A stretch of DNA of 64,000 nt, from NCBI RefSeq assembly GCF_900103735.1, contig NZ_FMXE01000021.1:1-64000 (forward strand), in the 5' to 3' direction. Shown in pieces: positions 23,729 through 33,900 of this stretch. A program made the position numbers and the translations under genes. Each line of letters starts with the position of its first letter. Within the stretch, counting starts at the first letter, position 1. Below the pieces are notes generated by a model, which was not told where the DNA came from, did no database searches, and saw nothing but the letters and a program-made list of their open reading frames with translations. The DNA comes from Algoriphagus alkaliphilus (GTDB lineage: Bacteria; Bacteroidota; Bacteroidia; Cytophagales; Cyclobacteriaceae).

Positions 23729-26700
23729 TCATTTGATCCAGACTAGTGAACCATTGTTTTGGGCACCGAGAAGCTGATTCCCTTTGTTGGTTTTAAGGAA
23801 TTTCAGATTTCGGACTTCGGATGCTTCGACTACGCTCAACACAGGTTTCGGATTTCGGATTTTTTCCGCCTCCAACCATAATGACTGGTCCCACCTAAAT
23901 GCCAGTATTCCAATGTTCAGAGATTTTCCAAGGTCGACTCGGAAGTCAGAGGAATTTCCACCGAGGTAAATTGTGCCTGTCTGCTCATCCACTTCTACGG
24001 CGAAAATTGGACTCCACTGCGCTTCTGACGGGAAAGGAATAAATTCAAAGCTTCCGTCTGCGGCCTGAAAGTAAACTCCGGATCGGAATTCATAGGCAGG
24101 GAGCTTTCTTGCTTTTTGGATTTCTTCTTTGGGGAAAAGATCTCCGGGGGTTCTGATTTTTGAGTAGTCTTGGTAAGAGTTATGCTGGCGCTTGATGCCC
24201 GGAATCTGTCGGATCAGATCATCCCTCGTGGCGAATGGGACGAGTTTGTCGCCCATGTAATGAAAGATCAGCGGATCTGCCTGCCCGTTTCCGTCAAAGT
24301 CATGATGATAGAGCCAAACCGGTTTTTCAAGCGATGCCTTGAGCTTGCTGTTGAGTCCGAGATTTCCTGTCAAGATATCCAATCGACCATCTCCATTCAG
24401 GTCAGCGACTTGGATCGTATTGATCCAACCTGCAGAGAATTCCAGACCTTGAGGTTTGATTTCGCTAAGTTTCTTTTCTGGCGAAAGCTCAAATACCCGC
24501 AAGCCCTGCCAATCACCACTGAGTATCAATTCAGCTTTTCCATCTCCGTCCAGATCGGCCCATTTTGCAGTGTTGACCATGCCTAAATCCGATCCCGATT
24601 CAAGCCAAAGCTGAGTTTCATCCCTGAATTGTCCATTGCCCTGATTGATCAACAAGCTGCTTTTCGGGCTGGCTCCGTAATCCCCAGTTTTGACAGCACT
24701 TCCTACAAAAAGATCCAAATCTCCGTCTCCATCCACATCGTGAATTGCAATGCAGGAAGTGTTTTCACCGATAGGAGGTAAGGAATTCATAGAAAATCTG
24801 AAATTCCCGTTGCCCTCTCCAAAGAAGATTCGATCAAAATTGAACAAGGCCCTACTTTCGTACTCATTTCCACCGCTACCGATAAACAAATCCAAAAAAC
24901 CATCCCCGTTGAAGTCGGCAAATTCCGCCACCACATCCTCGGCTTTTGCCAATTGGACAAACATGGGATTGGGGATTTCCTCAAAATGTCCGTCTGACTT
25001 TTGAAGGAAAAGGACTCCGGGCTGGTCTTTGGCTCCACCCACATAGAAGTCGTCCAAACCGTCTCCATTTACATCAGCTACAGCCAAAGCAGGTCCCATT
25101 TTGGAATAGCTTTTTGGAGCCAAATATTCACGCTTGATGAAATCAACTTCATTTTTTTCCTGATGCGTCCAATTGATTTGGGGAAAAGAGTCTTTCGAAA
25201 TATTCGCTTCGGTCAATTTCTCAAAGGACTTACCCTGACCTTGAGCGAGTTTGAGCGATAGGTTTACGGGAGTCTTCGGGAAAATCTCCGAAGTTCCATC
25301 AGCCCAATTGACCTGAACAGAATCCAGTGAAGTAATTTTCCCCAATCCGAAAACCAGGGTGGTGGAAGGACCGGACTGAAAACCACGGCTGGTGCTGATC
25401 CGCTGCGTCCATTTTTCGGTGCCTGAGAAAAGAATCACCTGGGAGCCGATACCAAAGATGTTTTGCCCTGTGGATTTCAAGTCAATCCGAAGAAAGTTGT
25501 TTCCGAATTTTTCAGCCTGATTTTGATAGAGAAAAGCAGGCTGATCCAGATTGTTGATGACCAGGTCCAGGTCTCCGTCATTGTCCAGATCGGCATACAG
25601 CGAACCGTTGGAATAGCTTTCCTGATCCAAACCCAAGGATTTTGCTTCGTTTTTGAATTGTAGACCCCCCTGATTTTTCCAGGCGAAGTTTGAAATTTTG
25701 AGGCTTGGAAGCATGTCGATCTGCTTTTTCCGCAGTTCTTCGATCGAGATGCCCGCATAGGAGTCCTGACTGTATTGGATAAAATCCAAGTCATTGGGTC
25801 GCTTCACGATCCCGTTGGTGACATGGATATCGGACAGCCCGTCATTGTCCATGTCAAAAATCAGGGGCGACCAACTCCAGTCTGAAGCATGAACGCCTGC
25901 GAAAAGGGCAATTTCCGAAAACCCATTTTCGCCCCGATTCAGCTGCAGGTGATTGCGCACGTATTGATCCTGGTAGCCAAATTGTTCCTTGACCTGATAG
26001 ACTTCGGCCTTGTCTTCCCCTACGGATTTCATCCAGATTTCCGGATCCTCGGGGAGCATGTCGGTGGTGAAGATTTCCGGCATCCCGTCTCCATTCAAGT
26101 CTGCGGCATCGTTGCCCATGCTGTACCGACTGGTACTGGGCATGAATTCATTTAAAGCCTCCCTGAAAGTCCCGTCCTGATTGTTGAGGTAGAGGTAATC
26201 GTTTTCGGTAAAATCGTTGGAAACGTAAATATCCAGCCAGCCGTCCCCGTTGAAATCTTCTGTGCTGACACCCAGTCCAAAACCCAAAATACTGGAATAG
26301 ATTCCCGAGACTTCGGTCACGTCTTCAAAACCGATTTCTCCTTCCGAAGCCAGGTTCTTGAAAAGTTTGTCTCCGCTGGGATCGATTTTGGCCCGTACTC
26401 TTGCCTTGGCAAAAACCTCCGGAGATTTGATGTTGTGATTGAGCAGGTACATGTCCAGGTCACCGTCCCGATCGTAATCGAAAAATACGGCATGCGTGCT
26501 GTAGCCTTTGAAATCCAGTCCAAATTCAGCCCCTGCTTCACGGAATTTTCCTTCGCCTAGATTCAGGTAGAGTTTGTTTTTCCCTTCAATTCCCGGCAAT
26601 CCCCCGACTTGACAAACATAAATATCCAGCAATCCGTCCCCATCCACATCAGCCATCGTGACTCCTGTCGACCAGCCACCATCTCCGCTGACTCCAACTG

Positions 26701-27022
26701 ATTCGGTGATGTCTTCAAACTGGAAGTTTCCCTTATTGAGGTAGAGTTTATTGGGGACTTGGTTGCCGGTGAAATACAGATCTGTCAATCCGTCTCCATT
26801 GATGTCACCTGCTGCCACGCCGCCTCCATTGTAGAAATAGAGGTATTCCAGAATGTTGTTTTCCGGACTTGAAGTCAGCTGATTTTGGAAAGTGATTCCT
26901 GTTTGCTCCGGAGTAAGTAATCTGAACTGAGTTGAGGTTTCTGTGGAGACTTCTTTTTTGCAGGAAAAAAGAAAAATTCCGGCTACAAATACCCAGCTGA
27001 ATTTCGCGATTGAATGCTGCAT
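23729..27022 (-). CDS. VCBS/FG-GAP repeat lipoprotein with ASPIC/UnbV domain (paralogue 3)
   Basis: 1,097 residues. A lipoprotein signal ends in LFSC with Cys21; KKE follows, resembling the acidic/basic export signal of surface lipoproteins in this phylum. Residues about 55-430 are FG-GAP/VCBS blades with many Ca-binding loops of the form DxNxDGxxD (DINGDGLTD, DVDGDGLLD, DFNGDGWLD). An ASPIC/UnbV domain follows near 510-600 (GIGSQVILFSG...RGFQSGPSTTLVFGLG). A second blade set runs from about 640 to 900. A beta-propeller-like Ca-dependent surface protein is likely; the ligand is unknown. The start overlaps the previous gene's stop by 1 nt (TGATG). Near the C-terminus, PVLSVVEASEV is encoded by a dispersed intergenic repeat that has entered the gene. 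Confidence 0.9.
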   Translation of the reverse strand: MQHSIAKFSWVFVAGIFLFSCKKEVSTETSTQFRLLTPEQTGITFQNQLTSSPENNILEYLYFYNGGGVAAGDINGDGLTDLYFTGNQVPNKLYLNKGNFQFEDITESVGVSGDGGWSTGVTMADVDGDGLLDIYVCQVGGLPGIEGKNKLYLNLGEGKFREAGAEFGLDFKGYSTHAVFFDYDRDGDLDMYLLNHNIKSPEVFAKARVRAKIDPSGDKLFKNLASEGEIGFEDVTEVSGIYSSILGFGLGVSTEDFNGDGWLDIYVSNDFTENDYLYLNNQDGTFREALNEFMPSTSRYSMGNDAADLNGDGMPEIFTTDMLPEDPEIWMKSVGEDKAEVYQVKEQFGYQDQYVRNHLQLNRGENGFSEIALFAGVHASDWSWSPLIFDMDNDGLSDIHVTNGIVKRPNDLDFIQYSQDSYAGISIEELRKKQIDMLPSLKISNFAWKNQGGLQFKNEAKSLGLDQESYSNGSLYADLDNDGDLDLVINNLDQPAFLYQNQAEKFGNNFLRIDLKSTGQNIFGIGSQVILFSGTEKWTQRISTSRGFQSGPSTTLVFGLGKITSLDSVQVNWADGTSEIFPKTPVNLSLKLAQGQGKSFEKLTEANISKDSFPQINWTHQEKNEVDFIKREYLAPKSYSKMGPALAVADVNGDGLDDFYVGGAKDQPGVLFLQKSDGHFEEIPNPMFVQLAKAEDVVAEFADFNGDGFLDLFIGSGGNEYESRALFNFDRIFFGEGNGNFRFSMNSLPPIGENTSCIAIHDVDGDGDLDLFVGSAVKTGDYGASPKSSLLINQGNGQFRDETQLWLESGSDLGMVNTAKWADLDGDGKAELILSGDWQGLRVFELSPEKKLSEIKPQGLEFSAGWINTIQVADLNGDGRLDILTGNLGLNSKLKASLEKPVWLYHHDFDGNGQADPLIFHYMGDKLVPFATRDDLIRQIPGIKRQHNSYQDYSKIRTPGDLFPKEEIQKARKLPAYEFRSGVYFQAADGSFEFIPFPSEAQWSPIFAVEVDEQTGTIYLGGNSSDFRVDLGKSLNIGILAFRWDQSLWLEAEKIRNPKPVLSVVEASEVRNLKFLKTNKGNQLLGAQNNGSLVWIK
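23819..23843. repeat. Dispersed palindromic-repeat core inside a coding sequence
   Basis: GGATGCTTCGACTACGCTCA plus ACACA, near-identical to the intergenic copy at 17806-17829 (one base differs in the central CTTCGACTNCGCTCA). It is flanked by GATTTCGGACTTCGG and GGTTTCGGATTTCGG, which look like a short duplication. It is read in frame as PVLSVVEASEV in the VCBS lipoprotein. Confidence 0.7.
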
Positions 27023-30000
27023 CAGTAATTCCAGATCTCAGCTGCTGCGCTGTTTTTGATGACTAAAATCCGCTTGTCACCCAAAAGTGAGAACCCCCTG
27101 ACATCGCCCTCCAGTTTCAGTCCATTTTCGCGGTTAGGGCTGAAGTTGAAGGTTCCGTCCCCGTTTCCGAGCAAAACCTCTCCAAAACTCCCGTCAAACT
27201 TCCCGATTTCCGGTTTTACCTGTGCAAGGTTGCCACCGAGGATCAAATCCAGCTTTCCGTCTCCGTCGACATCCAAAACCTGGATGGCAAAGATCCAGGA
27301 TCGCTGGGCTATTCTCGGAAAGGGTTTCCACTCAAAATCCCCATTGCCCTTATTCAGCAGAATTCCTGATTCGAGATTATTGACTTCCTGGATGATGGAT
27401 TTATCGACGATTTCCTTCGGGAAAATTTCAGTTAAAGATTTGTTGTTGTAGTCTGTGTAGCGGATGTACTTTTTCTTGATACCAGGCACCTGTCTTTCGA
27501 GTTCATGCTTGAGCGTATAGGGTATCTGCACCTCACCGACCCTTTGTGTGAAAAGGTGCTCAATGGATCCGTTTTGATCAAAATCATTCAAATACAAACT
27601 AACCGGAGAAGCTGAGGAGGCCTTTAGTCTGGTATTTAACCCATGATTACCAAGGGCCAAATCCGGTAATCCATTTCCGTCAAAATCCCCGACTTCGACC
27701 GTCCGGTACCAACCTTTGAGATTACTCAAATTTGGCAATTCTGTTTTTTCCAGCTTTCCTCCGGTGTTTCTGAAAAAGGTGGGAGCCATCCATTCACCAA
27801 CTACAGCGAGGTCATTTTTCCCATTTCCATCCCAGTCCAGAACCTGCGCATCGGTCACCATGCCCAAGTCCTTCAATCCCGGAGCCAGTGCGGCAGACTG
27901 CTCGGTAAAATTGCCTTTGCCGTCATTTATCCACAATTGGCTACTTGCAGGAGCACCATAGGTGAATGGAATAAGTCTTCCTCCGACAAATAAATCCACT
28001 GCACCGTCGCCGTTGATATCGATTAGTTTTACAGTGCTGCTGCTTCCAACTACTGAAGAGAATCCTCCCCCGGAAATTTTGCGAAAGTCTCCTTTTCCAT
28101 CATTCAGGTAAAGCCGGTCAGCCAGATCCGGCGATCCAAATCCTGATTCATTGCCTCCCGAGGTGACAAACAAATCCAAATCCCCGTCTCCATCTGCATC
28201 AAAGAAAACAGCATCAGTGTCCTCAGAAATCGCATCTGCAAGGAAATCATCCTGAGGGCTTTCCGTGTAGCTGGCCGAAGGGCTTGCCAAGAATAGCTTG
28301 GCAGGAAAGGATTTTGCTCCACCGAAAAAGAGATCCTCCAGGCCGTCGCCGTTTACATCTGCTTTGGCAAATGCCGGTCCCTCGGTGGAAAACATAAAGT
28401 AAGTCAGTCGATCCCGATCAAAGTCAACGAAAGCGTTTTCTTCATGAAGGAATTTCAAACCTGGATTTTCGACTTTGGTGAATTGTTGGTTTGAAGTCTT
28501 TTCAAAAAAGGATTTGCCAACTGGCAATTCTCCTGCTTCTTCCCACTTCACTATCAACAACTGATCGGTGGCCTGATTTTTCAACTCTGTGTATTTGCCG
28601 TCAGGCCAGAGGATTTCAATGGATGCTATCTCAGTAAGGGAACCTAATCCGATGGTGATCTTTGGGTCTACTGAGGATTGAAATCCCCGGTTGGGCATTT
28701 GCTCCACATAGAAGATTTTCCCTTCTGATTTCATGCGGATTTGCGTCCCTATGGCTTGGGTATTTTTGCCTTTCCCCACCAATTGGAATTGGATGGAATG
28801 ATGACTTGGATGGATTGTTTTCCCCAGATTTCTGAAGATCTGAGCAGGTTGATTGACGTTATTCACGACCAGATCCAGTGTGCCGTCGTTGTTGAGGTCA
28901 CCGTAGGCGGCACCGTTGGAGTGGATGGCTTTGCCCAGTCCCCAAGCCTCCGCCTTGTTTTCAAATTTCAGTTCGCCCATATTATGAAAGGCATAATTTG
29001 GGATGGGATTGACCGGAATCGGATCGATCAGGGCTTTGTAGTTGACACCTTCCTGAGAGATGATTTTACGCTTAGTCTGCTCATCATCGATGAAATTCAG
29101 GTAATCCAGGTCGGTGATGTCTTGGTAGATGCCATTGGCCACGAAAATATCCCGTAGTCCGTCATTGTCCATGTCAAACATCAGCGCACCCCAACTCCAG
29201 TCGGTGGCTTCTACATTTCCCAGTCTGCCGATTTCGCTGAAGGTTCCGTCTCCGTTGTTGAGATGGAGCATATTTCGGGAAAACTGGTAATGATAGCTGT
29301 GGGTCTTGTTAAACTGGAATTTATCCCAATTCTCAAAAGTTGTAACCTGCTTCAGGCGGGTTTGGTGCTCGGGAAGCATGTCAGTGACAAAGATATCCAA
29401 TAGTCCGTCTCCGTTGATGTCGGCAATGTCCGCACCCATGGAAGCCGCACTGATCGAGCGCATGGAGCTTTCCATGGATTCTGTGAAGGTGCCGTCCTGA
29501 TTGTTGATATAGAGGTAATCCTTTTCAAAAAAGTCATTCGAAATAAAAATATCGGGCCATGTGTCCTGATTTACATCTCCGATGGTGATCCCCAAACCAA
29601 AACCGATGATGGAACCATAGATTCCGGCTTCTTCAGATACGTCGGAGAATTTGTCTCCGTCATTTCGGAAGAGTTTGTCGCCGCCAACCGCATCCCGCTT
29701 GATCCGCTCGTTCTGCATTTTGTTAAATGAACCGATTGCCTGATAGGAATTATTCAGCAGATAGACATCTAGGTCCCCGTCCTTGTCATAGTCGAAAAAA
29801 ACCGCGTGCGTGGAGAATCCCTGATCTGCCAAGCCATAAGCTTCAGCCATTTCCTTAAATGTGCCATCGCCCTGATTGATGAATAGCTCATTCTGCTTGT
29901 TGTCACCGGAGATGTCGCCCGAGTTGCACACGTAAATATCGAGAAATCCGTCCCCATTGACATCAGCCATAGCTACTCCTGTACTCCAGGCGCGGGTTCC

Positions 30001-30321
30001 TGCCACCCCTGCACCGTCTGTAATGTCTTCAAAACTGAAGTCGCCCTTATTGAGGTAAAGTTTGTTTGGCCCTAAGTTGGCGGTGAAATACAGGTCTACA
30101 AGTCCGTCATTATTGATGTCGCCGATGGCTACTCCTCCACCGTTGTAATAGTTTCGATAGGTAAAAACATTAAAGTTTTCATCGAAATTTAGGTCGTTGC
30201 GGAAGTTGACGCCGGTGGAATCAACATCCATCTCCTGATAGAGCGTAGGCTCTTTTTCCTTTTGTTCAGAACAGGAAAAAAGCAAACTCAGAAGAAAAAG
30301 ACTTGGAAATAGGATTCTCAT
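27022..30321 (-). CDS. VCBS/FG-GAP repeat lipoprotein with ASPIC/UnbV domain (paralogue 2)
   Basis: 1,099 residues, with the same architecture as the genes on both sides. The signal peptide ends LLFSC (Cys17), then SEQKEKEP. N-terminal FG-GAP blades (YNGGGVAIGDINNDGLVDLY, ADVNGDGFLDIYVC, FFDYDKDGDLDVYLL, ADINGDGLLDIFVTDMLPEH) run to about 420. The ASPIC/UnbV segment lies near 520-600 (GTQIRMKSEGK...RGFQSSVDPKITIGLG). C-terminal blades (FADADGDGDLDLFVTSGGNE-like) reach about 900, followed by a tail ending AAAEIWNY. The start overlaps the small lipoprotein stop by 4 nt (ATGA), and the stop overlaps the next start by 1 nt, so it is tightly coupled on both sides. Confidence 0.92.
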   Translation of the reverse strand: MRILFPSLFLLSLLFSCSEQKEKEPTLYQEMDVDSTGVNFRNDLNFDENFNVFTYRNYYNGGGVAIGDINNDGLVDLYFTANLGPNKLYLNKGDFSFEDITDGAGVAGTRAWSTGVAMADVNGDGFLDIYVCNSGDISGDNKQNELFINQGDGTFKEMAEAYGLADQGFSTHAVFFDYDKDGDLDVYLLNNSYQAIGSFNKMQNERIKRDAVGGDKLFRNDGDKFSDVSEEAGIYGSIIGFGLGITIGDVNQDTWPDIFISNDFFEKDYLYINNQDGTFTESMESSMRSISAASMGADIADINGDGLLDIFVTDMLPEHQTRLKQVTTFENWDKFQFNKTHSYHYQFSRNMLHLNNGDGTFSEIGRLGNVEATDWSWGALMFDMDNDGLRDIFVANGIYQDITDLDYLNFIDDEQTKRKIISQEGVNYKALIDPIPVNPIPNYAFHNMGELKFENKAEAWGLGKAIHSNGAAYGDLNNDGTLDLVVNNVNQPAQIFRNLGKTIHPSHHSIQFQLVGKGKNTQAIGTQIRMKSEGKIFYVEQMPNRGFQSSVDPKITIGLGSLTEIASIEILWPDGKYTELKNQATDQLLIVKWEEAGELPVGKSFFEKTSNQQFTKVENPGLKFLHEENAFVDFDRDRLTYFMFSTEGPAFAKADVNGDGLEDLFFGGAKSFPAKLFLASPSASYTESPQDDFLADAISEDTDAVFFDADGDGDLDLFVTSGGNESGFGSPDLADRLYLNDGKGDFRKISGGGFSSVVGSSSTVKLIDINGDGAVDLFVGGRLIPFTYGAPASSQLWINDGKGNFTEQSAALAPGLKDLGMVTDAQVLDWDGNGKNDLAVVGEWMAPTFFRNTGGKLEKTELPNLSNLKGWYRTVEVGDFDGNGLPDLALGNHGLNTRLKASSASPVSLYLNDFDQNGSIEHLFTQRVGEVQIPYTLKHELERQVPGIKKKYIRYTDYNNKSLTEIFPKEIVDKSIIQEVNNLESGILLNKGNGDFEWKPFPRIAQRSWIFAIQVLDVDGDGKLDLILGGNLAQVKPEIGKFDGSFGEVLLGNGDGTFNFSPNRENGLKLEGDVRGFSLLGDKRILVIKNSAAAEIWNY

Positions 30322-30902
30322 GAATTACTGTTTTCCTTTAATTTTTTCTCGATGGGAAGATCAGATATTTCGGCCCTTACGATAGAAATATGTTTTTTGA
30401 AAATCCGGATTCTGCGGTTACCATCCATTTTCACAAATACGATTTGGGATTTGTCCTCATTGGTGACTTCAATAAATCCCGGTCCATACCATTCTTCAAA
30501 GAGTTTGACCACATCGGCACGGAGTTTTTCCGCACTTAGCTCCTCATTCCATGGCGCCCACCCTTCGTAAGTAAATTCAACGGGCATCATGTAGATTTTA
30601 TCCTGCTCAAATTTCGGATAGAAACGCATTTTGGCTGAATTTCCAGAAGCCAATTCAGTCCTATATTCCACTGAAAGTTCCGAAGGACCATTGGTAAGTT
30701 TGCCTTGTTTGTTTAGTTTCCAGCAAGTCTCGAAGAAGGTTTTCTGATCCATTCCCAGCTTCAAGCCCAAGAAGAGTTCATTGACCTGTTTGCCTGAGGA
30801 GAGTTCTCTCTTTTCCAGCTTTTCATATTCGGATTGGCAGGAGAATAGGAGCGATGCGAAAATCAGCGTGCTAACGTATTTCAAAAACGAGTGGCGTATC
30901 AT
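30318..30902 (-). CDS. Small lipoprotein of unknown function, wedged between VCBS genes
   Basis: 194 residues. The signal YVSTLIFASLLFSC ends at Cys22, then QSEYEKLEKREL. The mature part (VNELFLGLKLGMDQKTFFET, then NGPSELSVEYRTELASGNSA, then DKIYMMPVEFTYEGWAPWNE, ending in a basic IRIFKKHISIVRAEI) matches no family I recognise. It overlaps the end of VCBS paralogue 1 by 32 nt and the start of paralogue 2 by 4 nt, so it is a fixed member of the translational unit. It may be a partner or chaperone of the VCBS proteins; that is inference from position only. Confidence 0.8.
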   Translation of the reverse strand: MIRHSFLKYVSTLIFASLLFSCQSEYEKLEKRELSSGKQVNELFLGLKLGMDQKTFFETCWKLNKQGKLTNGPSELSVEYRTELASGNSAKMRFYPKFEQDKIYMMPVEFTYEGWAPWNEELSAEKLRADVVKLFEEWYGPGFIEVTNEDKSQIVFVKMDGNRRIRIFKKHISIVRAEISDLPIEKKLKENSNS

Positions 30903-33900
30903 TGTTTCTTAGGACTACTAAATTTGGTTTGTTTTCAAGAATAATTTGGAGGAACTGTCGGATTTCACCTCTGACGTACAAGCCGCTTTCCTCCGGCAGA
31001 AGTGCTTTCCATTGGTTGTTACCGAGCGGTTTCAGAGCCCATGCAAAACTTCCCATTTGACTTCCCAGTTCAGGTTTGATCCGGCTTTGATTCCCTCCGA
31101 AGAGCAATCGTGGAAGTTGTGAATCAGCGGAAATAGAGGTGATTGAATGGACAGGAGACGATTGAATTTCAGAGGGTAAGGCAGTACGGATAAAATTTCC
31201 CTGACCTCCATTTATCCATAGGCTGGTTTCCAGAATGTCAGCGTCCAAAGTTAAGGAATTTGCCCAAACTGCTTCAGGGAAAAGTTCTTCCAAGGACTTA
31301 TTTTGGTAGGATTCATAAGTTAAAAGTTGCTTTCGTAAAACAGGAATTTGACGAAGTAAAGCTGGTTTGAGTACCCAGGGAATTGTTTTTTGATCTTCAT
31401 ACTTGGAAAGGATATGATCCAAGGCTCCATTTTGATCAAAGTCATTAATCAGCATGCGTAGCTTTGAGCTTTCTGAAGTGCGAAGTCGGGAGTTTAAGCC
31501 ATGGTTGCCGGCAAGAATATCAGGTTTTCCGTCCCCATTGATATCTGCCACATAAAGGCAATTCCAAAGTCCGGCGGTATTTTCAAAACCAAATTCAGCC
31601 GTTTTTTCCAGTAATTTATTTTCCTGAAATGCGAAAATCCGGACAGGCATCCACTCCCCCGTAAAAATGAGTTCCAACTCTCCGTCTCCATCCAAATCCG
31701 CCAAAGCCCCGGAAGTCAGCATTCCAAGCTCAGAAAGTTCGGGATTTAGATTTCGGGAAATTTCAGTGAAACTTCCCCTTCCATCATTTTCCCAAATCTG
31801 AAGTCCCGCAGGAATCCCGTAGGCAAAGGGTATCGCCCGACTTCCTACAATCAAATCCAAATCTCCGTCTCCATCGACATCGTGGGAAAGTATGAAAGCC
31901 GTAGGGGTAGGGGAGAAAGCTTGTGGAGATTTCTGAAAGTTGCCTTTACCATCATTGAGGTAAAGCCGATCTGCATAGGCAGGTGAATAGTCTCCAAACT
32001 CGATACCTCCGCTGCCTACAAGCAAATCAGGTTTGCCATCTCCGTCAGCATCAAAAAAATGTCCGGTGACATCTTCCGAAATAGCATCCATTGCAAAGAG
32101 TTCTGCTAGCTGTGGGGTGAATTTCCCACTCGAATTTTGGGTAAGCAAAACTGAGGACTGACCTTTTGCTCCGGGAATAAACAGATCCTCCAATCCGTCT
32201 CCGTTCAGGTCTGCTTTTGCAGCCTTTGGTCCTTCATTACTGATCATCCAAAACCGCAAGCGGTCACGATCGAAGTCGATAAAATCACTCTCTTCGTGCT
32301 GAAAAGGGATCTTTGATTCACTTTGGAGGAAAGGCTGATTTTGAGCTTGCTGGAACGTTGGTTGAATTTTATCCTCGATTCCAGGTGAGAGTTTGAGTGT
32401 TTGATTGCTTTGGATATTTTTGAGCGTTCTTGTTTTTCCGCTTGGCCAAAGTATCTGAATGGAGTCTAATTTCTCAATTTCCCCCAAACCAAAATGGATC
32501 CGTGGATCTACCGATGACATATACCCTTTGACAGGTTGGTACTCCTGATAGAATTTTTGTTTCCCGGAGAAAGCCGTGACTTTTGATCCAAACGCATTTC
32601 CAAGTTCAATGCTTAAATAATTGCCATTTTTTGAATCGGCACTTGTGTTTTGATAGATGAAGGTCCGTTCGTTCAGGTTGTTTATGACCAAATCCAAATC
32701 CCCGTCATTGTCCAAATCTCCATAAGCCGACCCGGTGCTAAAAGTAAGCTGATCCAATCCGAGGTTTTGGGAGAGGTTTTCAAAATTCCAATTGCCCAAG
32801 TTTTTGAACAGGAAATTTCGCTGTGCAATAGATGGGAAGGCATCAATCATTTTGGTTAACAGCACGGAATCTTCCCGGTAGCCTTTTACTTTTTCCTGAT
32901 TGTTGACATAAAAGTCCACAAAGTCAAAATCGGTCAGGTCTTTTACAATGCCGTTTGCGACGAAGATATCCTTCAGTCCGTCATTGTCCATGTCAAAAAT
33001 CAAAGCCCCCCAACTCCAGTCTGTGGCTTCGACTCCTGCCATCCGACTGACTTCGGAGAAAACAGGGATTTGAGTTCCCGGTTGAAATCCCAAATTTCGT
33101 TGGAGGGTGTTTCGGGTAAACTGATGATGATATCCGGCTTTTACGCTTGCCTGGTATTTGTCCCAATCTTCAAAGGGTGTTTTGGTTTTGACGCGGGCTA
33201 GATCTTTCGGGAGCATTTCTGTGACAAAAATATCCGGACGGCTGTCATTATCCAGATCGGCAATGTCTGCCCCCATACTTCCCATGCTGATTTCGGAGAG
33301 CAATTCGGGAAGGACTTCGGAAAATGTTCCATCCTGATTGTTGAGATAGAGGTAATCCCGCTCAAAAAAATCATTGGATACATACAGGTCCGGCCAGTTG
33401 TCATCATTCAGATCGGCGACAGTGACTCCAAGTCCATAGCCTATGCTGCTTCCAAAAATTCCTGCTGCTTCGGATATGTCAGTGAACTTAGTCCTATCAT
33501 TTCTGAAAAGTTTATTTCCACCCTCGGGATCCCGGATTTCACGCTGTCCTTCACGGAGGTCGTAGATCCCCACAGACCGCCCCGAATTACTTAGAAGGTA
33601 CATATCCAGATCTCCGTCTTTGTCAAAATCGAAGAAAACGGCGTGCTGGCTCAGGCCTTCTTCGGCAAGTCCATATTCTTTGGAACTTTCGGTGAAAGTC
33701 AGGTCGCCATTGTTGATGAACAGTTCATTGTGGCGTTTCTCTCCTCCCGGAGGTCCTGATTTGCAAACATAAATATCCAGCAATCCATCTCCGTTGATGT
33801 CTGCCATGCTTACTCCTGTGGACCAATAGCCGGTGGAGTTTAATCCGGCTTGGTCTGTAATGTCTTTGAATTTCAGATTTCCCTGATTGAGGTAAAGCCG

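Noticed and set aside
25001-25261. Plus-strand frames antisense to the VCBS genes
   Set aside because: The Ca-loop repeats give long antisense frames by composition; the minus-strand VCBS proteins are unmistakable.
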